A DNA stretch of 64,000 nucleotides from positions 1-64,000 of the forward strand of contig CAWHUM010000021.1 of the NCBI GenBank assembly GCA_963832445.1. Direction: 5' to 3'. This stretch comes from AWTP1-13 sp963832445 (lineage in GTDB: Bacteria; Pseudomonadota; Alphaproteobacteria; Rhizobiales; Hyphomicrobiaceae). The position numbers and the translations under genes are program-made. A model generated the notes under the pieces. That model saw only the letters and a program-made list of their open reading frames with translations, did no database searches and had not been told where the DNA came from. How positions within the stretch are numbered: position 1 is the stretch's first letter; every line of letters begins with the position of its first letter. This document shows positions 55,615 to 64,000 of the stretch, piece after piece.

Positions 55615-56502
55615 TCAGTGCACCTTCAACCACACGCGCCGTTTGGCGAAGTAGAGCAGCACGGCCGTGATCAGCAGGTAGATGGTCACCATCAGCCCGA
55701 GGCGCTTGCGCTCTTCGAGCCGCGGGTCGGCGGTCCAGGCGAGAAACGCCGCCACGTCGCGGGCGTAGTTGTCCACGGTGCCCGGCGTGTCGTCAGTATA
55801 CTTGACGAAGCCATTGCCGCTCGGAAACGGGTTTGGCATCGCCGTCATGTGCGGCGCCGGGAACGCCTCGTTGTAGTTCATGAAGTCCGGCACTTTCGTT
55901 CCGGACGGCGGGTTCTTGTAGCCGGTGAGATACGCGTAGATGTAGTCGGGGCCCCCTTCCTGATAGCCCGTGACAATATCGACCAGCATGTTCCACGGCA
56001 CCAGGTAGAACGGCGCGTTGCTTTCGACCCCGCGCGCCTTGGCGATCACCGACAGGTCGGGAGGCAGCGCGCCGTTCAGCGCCGCGCGCGCCTCCTGCTC
56101 GTTCTTGTAGGGCGAAGGGATGTAGTCGACGAGGATCGCGGGACGCTTGACGATCTTGCCCTGGTCGTTCGGCTCGGCGTCGACCTGATAGGTGTTCGCC
56201 AGCGACCTCACCGCGGCCTCGGGGAAGGCCGGGCCGCCCGGCTGCGCCAGGTTGCGGAAGGCGACGCGCTTGAGGCCGTGGCAGCGCGCGCAGGCGTCGA
56301 CGTAGACCTTGAAGCCGCGCTGCAGCTGCGCCTCGTCGAATTTCCCGAGGAAGCCGCCGAAGCTCCACGGCTGGCGCTCGATGTGGGCGTGACCTTCGTC
56401 CGCGGCGAAAGCGATCCCTCCGCCCGCCAGCAGCGAGGCCATCAGCACTACCGCCGCACCGATCTTTGTATCGATCCGGGCGCCGCCCTTGGTGATCATC
56501 AC
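55615..56502 (-). CDS. petC: cytochrome c1 of the bc1 complex
   Basis: The protein has 295 residues with a signal-like N-terminus. CARCHGLK (about 71-78) is the c-type heme site, and the Met in MTAMPNPF (about 215) is the sixth ligand. A C-terminal membrane anchor (LGLMVTIYLLITAVLLYFAKRR, about 270-290) holds it in the inner membrane. It carries electrons from the Rieske centre to soluble cytochrome c. It is the last gene of the petABC operon, 13 bases after petB. Here cytochrome c1 is a separate gene, unlike the fused cytochrome b-c1 (fbcH) of Bradyrhizobium-type genomes. Confidence 0.95.
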   Translation of the reverse strand: MMITKGGARIDTKIGAAVVLMASLLAGGGIAFAADEGHAHIERQPWSFGGFLGKFDEAQLQRGFKVYVDACARCHGLKRVAFRNLAQPGGPAFPEAAVRSLANTYQVDAEPNDQGKIVKRPAILVDYIPSPYKNEQEARAALNGALPPDLSVIAKARGVESNAPFYLVPWNMLVDIVTGYQEGGPDYIYAYLTGYKNPPSGTKVPDFMNYNEAFPAPHMTAMPNPFPSGNGFVKYTDDTPGTVDNYARDVAAFLAWTADPRLEERKRLGLMVTIYLLITAVLLYFAKRRVWLKVH

Positions 56503-56515
56503 GCTTCCCCCGGCG

Positions 56516-57775
56516 CTAGTGGCTTTTGGGCGCGGCGGCCGCGCTGCCCAACACGGATTCGGTTATGGAGCGAGGCAGCGGTTTGGCCGTTTCCATCACG
56601 CCCACGATCGGCAGCACCACCAGCAAGTGGATGAAGTAGTAGGCGGTGAACACGCGCGCCATCTGCACATAGATGCCTTCCGGCGGCTTGGAGCCGAGGT
56701 ACCCGAGCGCAATGACCGTGATGATGAACAGCCAGAAGAACCACTTGTACACCGGCCTGTACTTGGCCGAGCGCACGCGCGAGGTGTCGAGCCAGGGCAC
56801 GAAGATCAGGAGCAGGATGGAGGAGAACATGGCGATCACGCCCAACAGCTTGTCGGGGATGGCGCGCAGGATCGCGTAGTAGGGCAGGAAATACCACTCC
56901 GGCACGATGTGCGGCGGCGTGGAGAGCGGATTGGCCTCGATGTAGTTGTCCGAGTGCCCGAGATAGTCCGGCAGATAGAAGACGAACCAGGCGAACAGCA
57001 GCACGAACACCGACAGGGCAAAGACGTCTTTCATGATGGCGTAGGGCGCCATCGGCACGGCATCGGAAGGCTGCTTGATATCCAGCCCGGTTGGGTTGTT
57101 CTGGCCGGCCACGTGCAGCGCCCAGATGTGCAGACCGACCACCCCCGCAATCACGAACGGCAGCAGATAGTGTAGGGCATAGAAGCGGTTGAGGGTCGTC
57201 CCCGACACCGAATAGCCGCCCCACAGCCACTGCACGATGCGGGTGCCCAGACCCGGAATGATGGTGTCGATGGAGGAGAACAGATTGGTGATCACCGTCA
57301 CCGCCCAGAAGCTCATCTGTCCCCAGGGCAGCGAATAGCCCATGAAGGCCGTGGCCATCATCAGCAGGAAGATGACGACGCCGAGGATCCACAGCACCTC
57401 GCGCGGCGCCTTGTAGGAGCCGTAGTAGAGCCCGCGGGCGATGTGGACGTAGGCGGCAAGGAAGAAGAAGGAGCCGCCGACTGCGTGAATGTTGCGCATC
57501 AGCCAGCCGTAGTTCACGTCGCGGCGGATGTGCTCCACACTGTTGAAGGCCTCGCTGGCGCTCGGGATGTAGTGCATGGCGAGCACGATGCCGGTCACGA
57601 TCTGGATCGCCAGGAAGAAAGTGAGCAGGCCGCCCGTCGTCCAAAGGTAGTTGATGTTGCGCGGGGTCGGGAAATCCACGAATTGCCCGTGCATCAGCCG
57701 CTCGATCGGCAGCCGCGCATCCATCCATTTGCCGATGCGCGTGGCGGGCCGGTAGGTCAATTCGTGGCTGGTCAT
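56516..57775 (-). CDS. petB: cytochrome b of the bc1 complex
   Basis: The protein has 419 residues with eight membrane helices. The heme ligands are two His pairs, in MRNIHAVGGSFFFLAAYVHIARGLYY and HYLLPFVIAGVVGLHIWALHV. The quinol site carries PEWY (VPEWYFLPYYAILR). The N-terminus is long, as in alphaproteobacteria. It oxidises ubiquinol at the outer site and reduces ubiquinone at the inner site. It lies between petA and petC with 11-13 bases on each side. Confidence 0.96.
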   Translation of the reverse strand: MTSHELTYRPATRIGKWMDARLPIERLMHGQFVDFPTPRNINYLWTTGGLLTFFLAIQIVTGIVLAMHYIPSASEAFNSVEHIRRDVNYGWLMRNIHAVGGSFFFLAAYVHIARGLYYGSYKAPREVLWILGVVIFLLMMATAFMGYSLPWGQMSFWAVTVITNLFSSIDTIIPGLGTRIVQWLWGGYSVSGTTLNRFYALHYLLPFVIAGVVGLHIWALHVAGQNNPTGLDIKQPSDAVPMAPYAIMKDVFALSVFVLLFAWFVFYLPDYLGHSDNYIEANPLSTPPHIVPEWYFLPYYAILRAIPDKLLGVIAMFSSILLLIFVPWLDTSRVRSAKYRPVYKWFFWLFIITVIALGYLGSKPPEGIYVQMARVFTAYYFIHLLVVLPIVGVMETAKPLPRSITESVLGSAAAAPKSH

Positions 57776-57786
57776 CCCCGGATTCC

Positions 57787-58362
57787 TCAGCCGATCTTGA
57801 TCAGGGTGTTCGAAACAAACTCATAGGGCGGCACCCACAGGTTCTGCGGAGCCGGCCCCTGGCGAATGCGGCCCGCGGTATCGTAGTGGGAGCCATGGCA
57901 GGGACAGAACCAGCCGCCGTACTCACCCTTGGCGTCGCCCATCGACTGGCCCTTGGGGATGCAGCCCAGATGCGTGCAGATGCCGATCAGCACGAGCCAG
58001 TTCTCATGATCCTTCTTGGTGCGGTTCTCGTCTGTCGCCTTGGCCCGGTCGAATAGGCCCTCGTTGCGAGCGATAGGGTCTTTCAGATCGGCGAGCTTCA
58101 CGGCCTTGGCGGCATCGACCTCGGCGGGGGCGCGGTTGCGAATGAATATCGGCTTGCCGCGCCAGGATACGGTGATGGCCTGCCCCTCCTTTACGGGCGA
58201 CAGGTCGACCTCGATGGAGGCGAGCGCCTGCGTGGAGGCATCGGGGTTCATCTGATGGATGAACGGCCACAGGGCGACCGCGGCGCCGACGCCGGCAAAT
58301 GCCTGAGCCAAAATAACTATGAAGTCGCGCCGATTGGGCTCTTCCGCAGAGTGCGACGCCAA
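57787..58362 (-). CDS. petA: Rieske iron-sulfur protein of the bc1 complex
   Basis: The protein has 191 residues. The N-terminus has a twin-arginine-type start (NRRDFIVILAQAFAGVGAAVALWPFI) that doubles as membrane anchor. The 2Fe-2S site is complete: CTHLGC (about 128-133) and CPCHGS (about 153-158), with the disulfide-forming Cys. It passes the first electron from ubiquinol to cytochrome c1. It is the first gene of the operon. Confidence 0.96.
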   Translation of the reverse strand: MASHSAEEPNRRDFIVILAQAFAGVGAAVALWPFIHQMNPDASTQALASIEVDLSPVKEGQAITVSWRGKPIFIRNRAPAEVDAAKAVKLADLKDPIARNEGLFDRAKATDENRTKKDHENWLVLIGICTHLGCIPKGQSMGDAKGEYGGWFCPCHGSHYDTAGRIRQGPAPQNLWVPPYEFVSNTLIKIG

Positions 58363-58733
58363 AGTCTGCCTCCCTTCGCGTGTGCTTGCCGGAGCTAGCC
58401 GATGGAACCAGGTTGCGCTGCTCAGACTCGCTGGCTACGGCGCTGCAGCAGCCTCGCCGTGACGTCGTTTCCGCTTGTCAGGGACCGGTCCATCCATCGC
58501 CACGCTTGGGCGATTGTCAATGATGGCATCACGCCCCCCAACAGGACCGATTGACGCGCGATCTTTTTGCATCCTTCCTGATGTTTCACAAGGCCATCGG
58601 CGAGGAAGTTCGCGGTCAATTTGGCGCACGCCGAGCATTGCAAAGCGGCGCGCGAACTGCATGAAAACGTGTACGGCCCGTGTGCTCCGCCTTGGCGGGG
58701 CGATTTTGGAAACACCGAATAGGGTCCCGCCTC
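58363..58733. other. divergent promoter region of petA and trmL
   Basis: No gene is convincing here. Small frames on both strands have shadow composition. Promoters of the bc1 operon and trmL should lie in it. Confidence 0.45.
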
Positions 58734-59198
58734 ATGCGCCTGGCGCTTTTCGAGCCCGACATCCCCCAGAATACCGGCACGATCCTGCGGCTGGCAGCGT
58801 GCCTGTCCGTAGACGTGGATGTGATCTCCCCCACCGGGTTCGACATGACCGACCGTACCCTGCGCCGCGCCGGCCTCGACTACCTCGCCCATGTCGACAT
58901 CGCTCGCCACGCTTCTTTCGCCGATTTCGAGGCCGCCCGTCTGTTGCGGGCCTCCCGCCTTGTGCTGCTGACGACGCACAGCACCATGGCTTATACGAAC
59001 TTCTCCTTCCGGTCCGACGACACGCTGATGGTGGGCCGCGAGAGCGGCGGCTTGCCCGACGCGGTGCACGAGGCGGCCGACGCTCGCCTGCGCATCCCGA
59101 TGCGCCAGGGCCTGCGCTCGCTCAACGTGGCGGTGGCGGCGGCCATGGTTCTGGGCGAGGCGTTGCGCCAGACCGGCGGCTTCAAGGCAGGCGAATAG
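58734..59198 (+). CDS. trmL: tRNA (cytidine/uridine-34-2'-O)-methyltransferase
   Basis: The protein has 154 residues from the ATG at 58734, with the SPOUT knot motifs IPQNTGTILRLAACL (motif 1), LMVGRESGGLPDAVHEAA (motif 2) and IPMRQGLRSLNVAVAAAMVLGEALRQ (motif 3). The enzyme methylates the wobble ribose of leucine tRNAs with S-adenosylmethionine. It acts in the cytoplasm as a dimer. The place next to petABC is conserved in many alphaproteobacteria. Confidence 0.93.
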   Translation: MRLALFEPDIPQNTGTILRLAACLSVDVDVISPTGFDMTDRTLRRAGLDYLAHVDIARHASFADFEAARLLRASRLVLLTTHSTMAYTNFSFRSDDTLMVGRESGGLPDAVHEAADARLRIPMRQGLRSLNVAVAAAMVLGEALRQTGGFKAGE

Positions 59199-59616
59199 CC
59201 TCGCCTTCGATGATCGGCCCGTCGCCCCCGCCTACGACAAGGCCCTTCCTGGCGAGATGCTTCTTGAGAAGTGCCAGGTTCCTGATGTTGCTGCGGAACA
59301 CCACATCGAAGGCGTCGCCCGCGACGGGTACGGCGCCGAACACCGTATCGATCAGCGTGTTGGTCATCATGCGCCCGATCACCCAGCGCGAGGCGCCGAG
59401 CCTCCGTGCCTCCCAGATCACGTAGCTGGAGATCAGGCCCGAGATCAGATCGCCGGCAATGGGCACCAGCCCGATGATGCCGTCGAGGCCCATGCGGATG
59501 TTGGTGCCCGGAATGGTGAAGGCGCTGTCCATCAGCTTGGCCAGCGCCTCCAGACGCACCAGCGACTGCCGATGTTCGGGATGGTATGGTTCCAGACGAG
59601 GCATGGTGCGCTGCAT
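59182..59616 (-). CDS. DUF4112 family membrane protein
   Basis: The protein has 144 residues from the ATG at 59616; the upstream in-frame ATG at 59691 is less likely. It shows the DUF4112 pattern: LARLEALAKLMDSAFTIPGT-like helix, GLDGIIGLVPIAGDLISGLISSYVIWEARRLG, and a second VFGAVPVAGDAFDVVFRSNIRNL. The repeated P-x-AGD motifs suggest two membrane-embedded hairpins. Function is unknown. Its stop lies 17 bases inside the tail of trmL, on the other strand. Confidence 0.8.
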   Translation of the reverse strand: MQRTMPRLEPYHPEHRQSLVRLEALAKLMDSAFTIPGTNIRMGLDGIIGLVPIAGDLISGLISSYVIWEARRLGASRWVIGRMMTNTLIDTVFGAVPVAGDAFDVVFRSNIRNLALLKKHLARKGLVVGGGDGPIIEGEAIRLP

Positions 59617-59724
59617 GCTCCACAGATAGGACGCCGTGAGGGCGCCACAAGCTCCAGCCTGTCGCCCGGCTGGAACCGGGGCGGCGGCCAAACCGGCCGC
59701 CCCGATTCCCGATCTGCCTCAGCC

Positions 59725-61608
59725 CTACTCTGCCGCCGCCACCACCTCGGCCAGGAAGCCGCCCGACTGGCGCTCCCACAAATCGGCGTAGAGGCCGCGG
59801 CGCTGCAGCAGCGCGCCGTGGCTTCCCTCTTCGACGATGCGGCCCTTGTCCATGATCACCAGGCGGTCCATCGCTGCGATGGTTGACAGGCGGTGGGCGA
59901 TGGCAATCACCGTCTTGCCGGACATCAGGTTATAAAGCTGCTCCTGGATGGCCGATTCCACCTCCGAATCGAGCGCGCTGGTGGCCTCGTCGAGCACCAG
60001 GATCGGCGCGTCCTTCAGCAGCACGCGGGCAATGGCGATGCGCTGGCGCTGGCCGCCCGACAGCTTCACGCCCCGCTCGCCGACGTGCGCACCGTAGCCC
60101 TTGCGGCCGCGCATATCCTCGAGCGCAACGACGAAATCGTCCGCCTGCGCCTTGCGCGCCGCTGCAACGGCAGCACGCTCGCCGGCGTCCGGCCGCCCGT
60201 AGAGGATGTTGTCCTGCACCGAGCGGTGCAGCAGCGAGGTGTCCTGTGTGACCATGCCGATCTGCGCCCTGAGGCTGTCCTGGGTGACGTGCGCGATGTC
60301 CTGCCCGTCGATCAGGATGCGCCCTGCCTCCAGGTCGTAGAAGCGCAGCAATAGGTTCACCAAGGTCGACTTGCCGGCGCCCGAGCGGCCGACGAGGCCC
60401 ACCTTCTCGCCCGGCGCGATGCGGAGCGTGAAGTTGTGGATCACGCCACCCGGACGCGCGGTGCCAGACCCCGACCCGGGGCCGATCTGCTGACCGTAGT
60501 GGAAGCTCACGTTCTCGAAGCGAATGTCGCCGCGGCTCACCACCAGCGGCTTGCTGTCCGGCCGGTCGACCACCTGGTTGTCGCGGCTGATGGTCTCCAT
60601 GCCCTCCTGCACGACGCCCACGTTCTCGAAGATGCCGGCCACCACCCACAGGATCCAGCCGGACATGCCGATGATGCGCAGCACCAGCCCGGTGACGACG
60701 GCCACGTCGCCGACCGTTACCCTGCCGTCGCTCCACAGCCAGATGGCGGTGCCCGTGGCCGTCACCATGAGCATCCCGTTCAACGAATAGAGCACGAAGT
60801 CCATGGAGGTGACGAGCCGCAGCGAGGCACGCCACTTCACCATCTGCTCCTCGAGCGCGGAGCGCGCATAGATGTCCTCGCGCTCGGTGTGGGCGAACAG
60901 CTTGACGGTGAGGATGTTGGTGTAACTGTCGACGATGCGCCCGACCAGTGTGGAACGGGCTTCCGCTGCCTCCGTGGAACGCTCCTTGATGCGCGGCACG
61001 AAGAAGTAGAGCGCGCCGACGTAGGCGGCGAGCCACAGCAGCAGGGGTACGAGCAGGCGCCAGTCGGCGGCGGCAAAGATCACCGCCGCGCCAATCCACT
61101 GCACCGCGGCATACCAGATGGCGTCGACCACCTGCACCACCGACTCGCGCAAAGCCGGCGCCGCCTGCATCACCTTGTTGGCGACGCGGCCGGCAAAGTC
61201 GTTCTGGAAGAAGCCGAGGCTCTGGCGCAGCACGTAGCGGTGCGTGAGCCAGCGGACGCGGATGGTCACGGGCGCGGCGATTATCTGGTTCTTGATGAGC
61301 TCGTGGGCGGTGGACACGGCAGGCCGGGCGACGAGCGCGATCAGCGCCATCCAGGCCAGCGTCATGCCATGCCGGGCAAAGAAATGCTCAGGCGAGGAGG
61401 CGCCCCGCATCATGTCGACCAGGCTGCCGACGAACGCCAGCAGCGCCACCTCGATCACCGATCCCAGGAAGCCCGCGACCAGCAGCAGTGCGAACACCGG
61501 CCAGACCGGGCGCACGAAATAGAGATAGAACGCAAGAAGCGTCTCCGGCGGCCGCAATGGCGGATCCTCCGGGAAGGGGTCGATGCGGCTTTCAAACCAG
61601 CGGTACAT
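59725..61608 (-). CDS. ABC transporter, fused permease and ATPase
   Basis: The protein has 627 residues from the ATG at 61608. An N-terminal membrane domain (six helices, about 25-330) is followed by the ATPase domain: Walker A GRSGAGKST (about 410), signature LSGGQRQRIAIARVLL, Walker B ILVLDEATSALD and the switch His in IAHRLST. It belongs to the type of half-size exporters (MsbA-like) that work as homodimers and move lipids, drugs or peptides outward. It may be co-oriented by chance with the DUF4112 gene, 109 bases away. Substrate unknown. It diverges from hemF, with 143 bases between the starts. Confidence 0.9.
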   Translation of the reverse strand: MYRWFESRIDPFPEDPPLRPPETLLAFYLYFVRPVWPVFALLLVAGFLGSVIEVALLAFVGSLVDMMRGASSPEHFFARHGMTLAWMALIALVARPAVSTAHELIKNQIIAAPVTIRVRWLTHRYVLRQSLGFFQNDFAGRVANKVMQAAPALRESVVQVVDAIWYAAVQWIGAAVIFAAADWRLLVPLLLWLAAYVGALYFFVPRIKERSTEAAEARSTLVGRIVDSYTNILTVKLFAHTEREDIYARSALEEQMVKWRASLRLVTSMDFVLYSLNGMLMVTATGTAIWLWSDGRVTVGDVAVVTGLVLRIIGMSGWILWVVAGIFENVGVVQEGMETISRDNQVVDRPDSKPLVVSRGDIRFENVSFHYGQQIGPGSGSGTARPGGVIHNFTLRIAPGEKVGLVGRSGAGKSTLVNLLLRFYDLEAGRILIDGQDIAHVTQDSLRAQIGMVTQDTSLLHRSVQDNILYGRPDAGERAAVAAARKAQADDFVVALEDMRGRKGYGAHVGERGVKLSGGQRQRIAIARVLLKDAPILVLDEATSALDSEVESAIQEQLYNLMSGKTVIAIAHRLSTIAAMDRLVIMDKGRIVEEGSHGALLQRRGLYADLWERQSGGFLAEVVAAAE

Positions 61609-61751
61609 GGCAAAATGCCCTGAAACACGAAGAGACGCGTTGCGCCCCCGGGCGGATGCCCGGGCGCGTTCGCGCACATGTTGCTCGAAAAGGGGCGCGA
61701 GGGCTAATTGGTGACCGTGGCCAAAGCAAGGCCGGCGAGTGAGCGAGCACA

Positions 61752-62660
61752 ATGACCGAGCTGCCCCGAGATATCGAAACGTGGCGCCAGGAGGCCCGCG
61801 CCTGGTTTGAAAAGCTGCGCGACGAGCTGTGCGCTGCCTTCGAGCGGCTGGAAGCGGAGCTCCCACCGTCGGCGCCGCTTGCCGGCCAGTCTGCGGCACG
61901 TTTCGTGCGCAAGCCCTGGACCCGCAAGGACCACACAGGGGCAGAAGGCGGCGGCGGGACCATGAGCCTGATCAAGGGCCGCGTGTTCGAGAAGGCGGGC
62001 ATCCACACCTCCACCGTTTTCGGCGAGTTCGCGCCCGAGTTCCGCAAGCAGATCCCCGGTGCCGAGGACGACCCGCGCTTCTGGGCCTCCGGCGTATCGC
62101 TGATCGCCCATCCGGTGAACCCCAACGCGCCGACGGCGCATATGAATACGCGGTTCGTGGTGACGACCAAGTGGTGGTTCGGCGGCGGCGGCGATCTCAC
62201 CCCATTGCTGTCGGCGCGCCGCAGCCAGACCGACCCGGACACCATTGCGTTCCATGCCGCCATGCAGGGTGCCTGCGCTCCCCATGCGATTGCCGACTAT
62301 GCTCGCTACAAGCACTGGTGCGACGAGTATTTCTATTTGCCGCATCGGGGCGAGATGCGCGGGGTCGGCGGCATCTTCTACGACTATCTGACGCCGGCTG
62401 CAGCGGATGGGGGATGGCCGGCCGCCTTTGCCTTCACGCAGGACGTGGGCCGCGCCTTCCTGCAGGTCTATCCAGAAGTGATGCGGCGCAACTTTGCCGA
62501 GCCTTGGAGCGAGGCTCAGCGCGAGGAGCAGCTCGTGCGCCGGGGCCGCTATGCGGAGTTCAACTTGCTCTACGACCGCGGCACGGTGTTCGGGTTGAAG
62601 ACCGGCGGCAACGTCGAGTCGATCCTGTCCTCGCTGCCTCCGCTGGTGAAGTGGCCCTAG
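61752..62660 (+). CDS. hemF: oxygen-dependent coproporphyrinogen III oxidase
   Basis: The protein has 302 residues. It converts coproporphyrinogen III to protoporphyrinogen IX with O2 in heme synthesis. Family signatures are strong: NPNAPTAHMNTRFVV, FGGGGDLTP and YKHWCDEYFYLPHRGEMRGVGGIFYDYL. The closing FNLLYDRGTVFGLKTGGNVESILSSLPPLVKW is also typical. Its TAG stop lies inside the first base pairs of a palindromic repeat. Heme supply fits the nearby bc1 operon and cytochrome genes. Confidence 0.96.
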   Translation: MTELPRDIETWRQEARAWFEKLRDELCAAFERLEAELPPSAPLAGQSAARFVRKPWTRKDHTGAEGGGGTMSLIKGRVFEKAGIHTSTVFGEFAPEFRKQIPGAEDDPRFWASGVSLIAHPVNPNAPTAHMNTRFVVTTKWWFGGGGDLTPLLSARRSQTDPDTIAFHAAMQGACAPHAIADYARYKHWCDEYFYLPHRGEMRGVGGIFYDYLTPAAADGGWPAAFAFTQDVGRAFLQVYPEVMRRNFAEPWSEAQREEQLVRRGRYAEFNLLYDRGTVFGLKTGGNVESILSSLPPLVKWP

Positions 62661-62731
62661 TGTCCTGATCGCGAAATTCGTCTCACTATGCGTCGAACTC
62701 GGTACGAATTTCGCGATCTGAAGGACACTAG
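62657..62731. repeat. palindromic repeat, copy 1
   Basis: Arms of about 25 bases (CTAGTGTCCTGATCGCGAAA and on) pair with each other across a 20-base loop, except for a TCA present in only one arm. The hemF stop codon is part of its first four bases. It may also end hemF transcription. Confidence 0.75.
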
Positions 62732-62744
62732 CAAAATCATGATG

Positions 62745-62823
62745 CTAGTGTGATTCAGATCGAGAAGTCCGCTCCCGACCCTAGCCCAGCGCGATGTGGC
62801 GGACTTCTCGATCATCACACTAG
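62745..62823. repeat. palindromic repeat, copy 2
   Basis: Arms CTAGTGTGATTCAGATCGAG and on pair with the far end, again with a TCA in only one arm. The outer CTAGTGT and the GATCG core are the same as in copy 1, while the inner arm is different. It lies 13 bases after copy 1. Confidence 0.75.
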
Positions 62824-62953
62824 ACCGGCTGCTCATGAACGGCGGCTGTTGGTTGCTACCCCTTGCAATCAAGCGGGCAAGGACCGTGGGCCTGCTGTCC
62901 CGCAGTCTGCGTTGTGCCCAAGGATCCACGAGTGCATGGATCAGGCGAGCCTT

Positions 62954-63223
62954 TCAGCCAAGAATGCGGCTTGCGTCACGGCCAGAGCGCACGATGCGCG
63001 AAATTTCGCTGCGCCGCACGCCGATGTCCCTGAGCATGCGGTCGCTAAGGGACGACAGCGCGGTGACGGCATTTTCAATGCGCCGGCGTGCGTGCCAGAC
63101 GGCAATCCACGATACAGCGCGCGCTAGCGCCTGCCAGGCTGCCAACGCAACCATGCGCCGCGCTGCCCAGCGAGCCTCTGCCGAGTCGGCCAAAGTCCCC
63201 ATCGCCGTTGCTGCGTGTGGCAT
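62954..63223 (-). CDS. DUF1127 family small protein
   Basis: The protein has 89 residues from the ATG at 63223, which follows AGGAAAAGGG. A hydrophobic helix (about 20-40) leads to RRRIENAVTALSSLSDRMLRDIGVRRSEISRIVRSG, the conserved DUF1127 motif. It probably has a regulatory role, as RNA-binding has been shown for short members of the family. It is the second gene of a pair reading away from the LysR gene. Confidence 0.85.
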   Translation of the reverse strand: MPHAATAMGTLADSAEARWAARRMVALAAWQALARAVSWIAVWHARRRIENAVTALSSLSDRMLRDIGVRRSEISRIVRSGRDASRILG

Positions 63224-63257
63224 GACTTTTCCCTTTTCCTTCTCCCAGGCGCTCGCC

Positions 63258-63482
63258 TCAGCGCGGCAGCCGCAACTCTCCAGCGCGCAGGGTACGAATG
63301 TCGTCCGGGGTGAAGCCGAAGCCGGCCAGCCGTGCATCGTCCATGGCCGCGAGGTAGCTCAGGACGCGCCGCCTCGCCTGGTCCTCGCGGGCCGCAAGCA
63401 GCCGCTTGACAAGGCTTGTTCCGGATTTCGGTTCGACCGCGGACGCAATAAGGCCCGCCGCGCGAAGGGCGAGTGTGCTCAT
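63258..63482 (-). CDS. DUF1127-related small protein
   Basis: The protein has 74 residues from the ATG at 63482 (GGAG eight bases upstream). In-frame ATGs at 63488 and 63494 are also possible. The C-terminal LSYLAAMDDARLAGFGFTPDDIRTLRAGELRLPR resembles the end of DUF1127 proteins, with weaker conservation. It lies 34 bases before the other DUF1127 gene and probably shares its transcript. Confidence 0.7.
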   Translation of the reverse strand: MSTLALRAAGLIASAVEPKSGTSLVKRLLAAREDQARRRVLSYLAAMDDARLAGFGFTPDDIRTLRAGELRLPR

Positions 63483-63604
63483 AGTCATCTCCATTGTGCT
63501 CAGTCGCGGCCGTTGGCCGGCCTTGGCGACAAGGAGGGAGATGGAATGCGCTTGGCAATTGTTCAAATTTATTGTTTCAATGCATTCTATTGGAGTTGGC
63601 AATA
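63483..63604. promoter_or_regulatory. divergent control region of DUF1127 genes and lysR
   Basis: The 122-base region is AT-rich near the LysR start. It contains ATTG-TTT-CAAT (63569-63579), which fits an inverted repeat of the kind LysR regulators bind. This layout is usual for a LysR protein that controls its divergent neighbours. Confidence 0.5.
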
Positions 63605-64000
63605 ATGCGCAGTCTCAATCCCGACCATCTGCGCGCGCTGGCCGAGGTGGTAGCGCAGGGCAGCTTCACCCGCGCGGCAAAAAGGCTGCACCTGGCGCAG
63701 CCAACGATCAGCCTGCAAATCCGCGAGCTCGAAGCGCGTGTCGGCGTCCGGCTGGTCGATCGCCTGGGCAAGCGCGCATTCGCCACCGCGGCCGGTCGCG
63801 AGCTGATCGGGCATGCAGAGCGCATCGCCCAGGAGACCGACCGGCTGCTGGCGGCCATGCGGCGTCATCGCGACGGCGGATTGGGGCAAGTGCGGATCGG
63901 CTCCAGCACCACGGCGCTGATCTACCACCTGCCGCCCGTGCTGCGCGATTTGCGCCTGCGCCATCCCAATATCGAGCTCATCGTGACCACGGGAACCACC
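63605..64000 (+). CDS. LysR family transcriptional regulator, cut by the window end
   Basis: The first 132 residues are visible. The N-terminal winged helix is complete: LNPDHLRALAEVVAQGSFTRAAKRLHLAQPTISLQIRELEARVGVRLVDRLGKRAFATAAGRELIGHAERI. The effector-binding domain begins with VRIGSSTTALIYHLPPVLRDLRLRHPNIELIV. The start at 63605 is the first ATG and gives the normal length for the HTH. It is divergent from the two DUF1127 genes. Effector unknown. Confidence 0.92.
   Translation, partial: MRSLNPDHLRALAEVVAQGSFTRAAKRLHLAQPTISLQIRELEARVGVRLVDRLGKRAFATAAGRELIGHAERIAQETDRLLAAMRRHRDGGLGQVRIGSSTTALIYHLPPVLRDLRLRHPNIELIVTTGTT

Noticed and set aside
60436..61623. Plus-strand frame of 395 codons opposite the ABC transporter
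   Set aside because: The minus strand has complete ABC motifs; this frame is His/Asp-rich shadow text.

Overview
The window looks like GC-rich chromosomal DNA of an alphaproteobacterium, most likely of the order Hyphomicrobiales (Rhizobiales). This rests on the petA-petB-petC cytochrome bc1 operon beside trmL and hemF, several DUF992, DUF1127 and DUF4112 type genes, and an SOS box of the alphaproteobacterial form GTTC-N7-GTTC in front of an imuA gene. No rRNA operon, CRISPR array or complete tRNA gene was seen.

Roughly the first 34 kb is accessory DNA. It holds a secreted caspase-like protein; a frameshifted TIR-like gene; a partition-type operon whose parA has lost its front half; and a 10.7 kb cluster (5.94-16.6 kb) of four very large proteins that I cannot assign to a named family. 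Three of those four are broken by about twenty single-base shifts and one in-frame stop, and the fourth is intact. Then come a truncated DUF3363-type relaxase with two small putative membrane or secreted proteins, an N-acetyltransferase, a truncated IS630 insertion joined to the stop codon of a phosphonoacetate hydrolase gene, and a stress and respiration block (two secreted c-type cytochromes, two Hsp20 chaperones behind an FNR/FixK-like box, a TPR-diheme cytochrome fusion, a Ca2+/H+ antiporter and a small K+-channel-like protein). The island ends with a short tyrosine recombinase, an IS630 copy with both ends, and at 34.28 kb the 3' part of a tRNA-Arg(CCT) gene. This is the usual mark of an integration site.

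From 34.4 to 45.2 kb is a mixed region. It has a frameshifted TRAP-type binding protein, two dynamin-like GTPase genes, two unusual periplasmic binding-protein fusions (TAXI plus family 3, and LysM plus family 3) with no permease, a membrane-anchored protein, and an orphan imuA with its own SOS box.

From 45.4 kb to the end the DNA looks like ordinary backbone. A MarR regulator and a full TRAP transporter (dctMQP) lie divergent from a two-gene indolepyruvate ferredoxin oxidoreductase-like operon, with a 35-bp interrupted palindrome between them. After these come an NCS2-type permease with an extra C-terminal domain, the bc1 operon, trmL, a DUF4112 protein, an ABC exporter, hemF, two tandem palindromic repeats (the first starts inside the hemF stop codon), two DUF1127 small proteins and the start of a LysR regulator cut by the window end. 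The TRAP and oxidoreductase genes probably act together in uptake and oxidation of a 2-oxo acid. The bc1, cytochrome and heme genes point to aerobic or microaerobic respiration.
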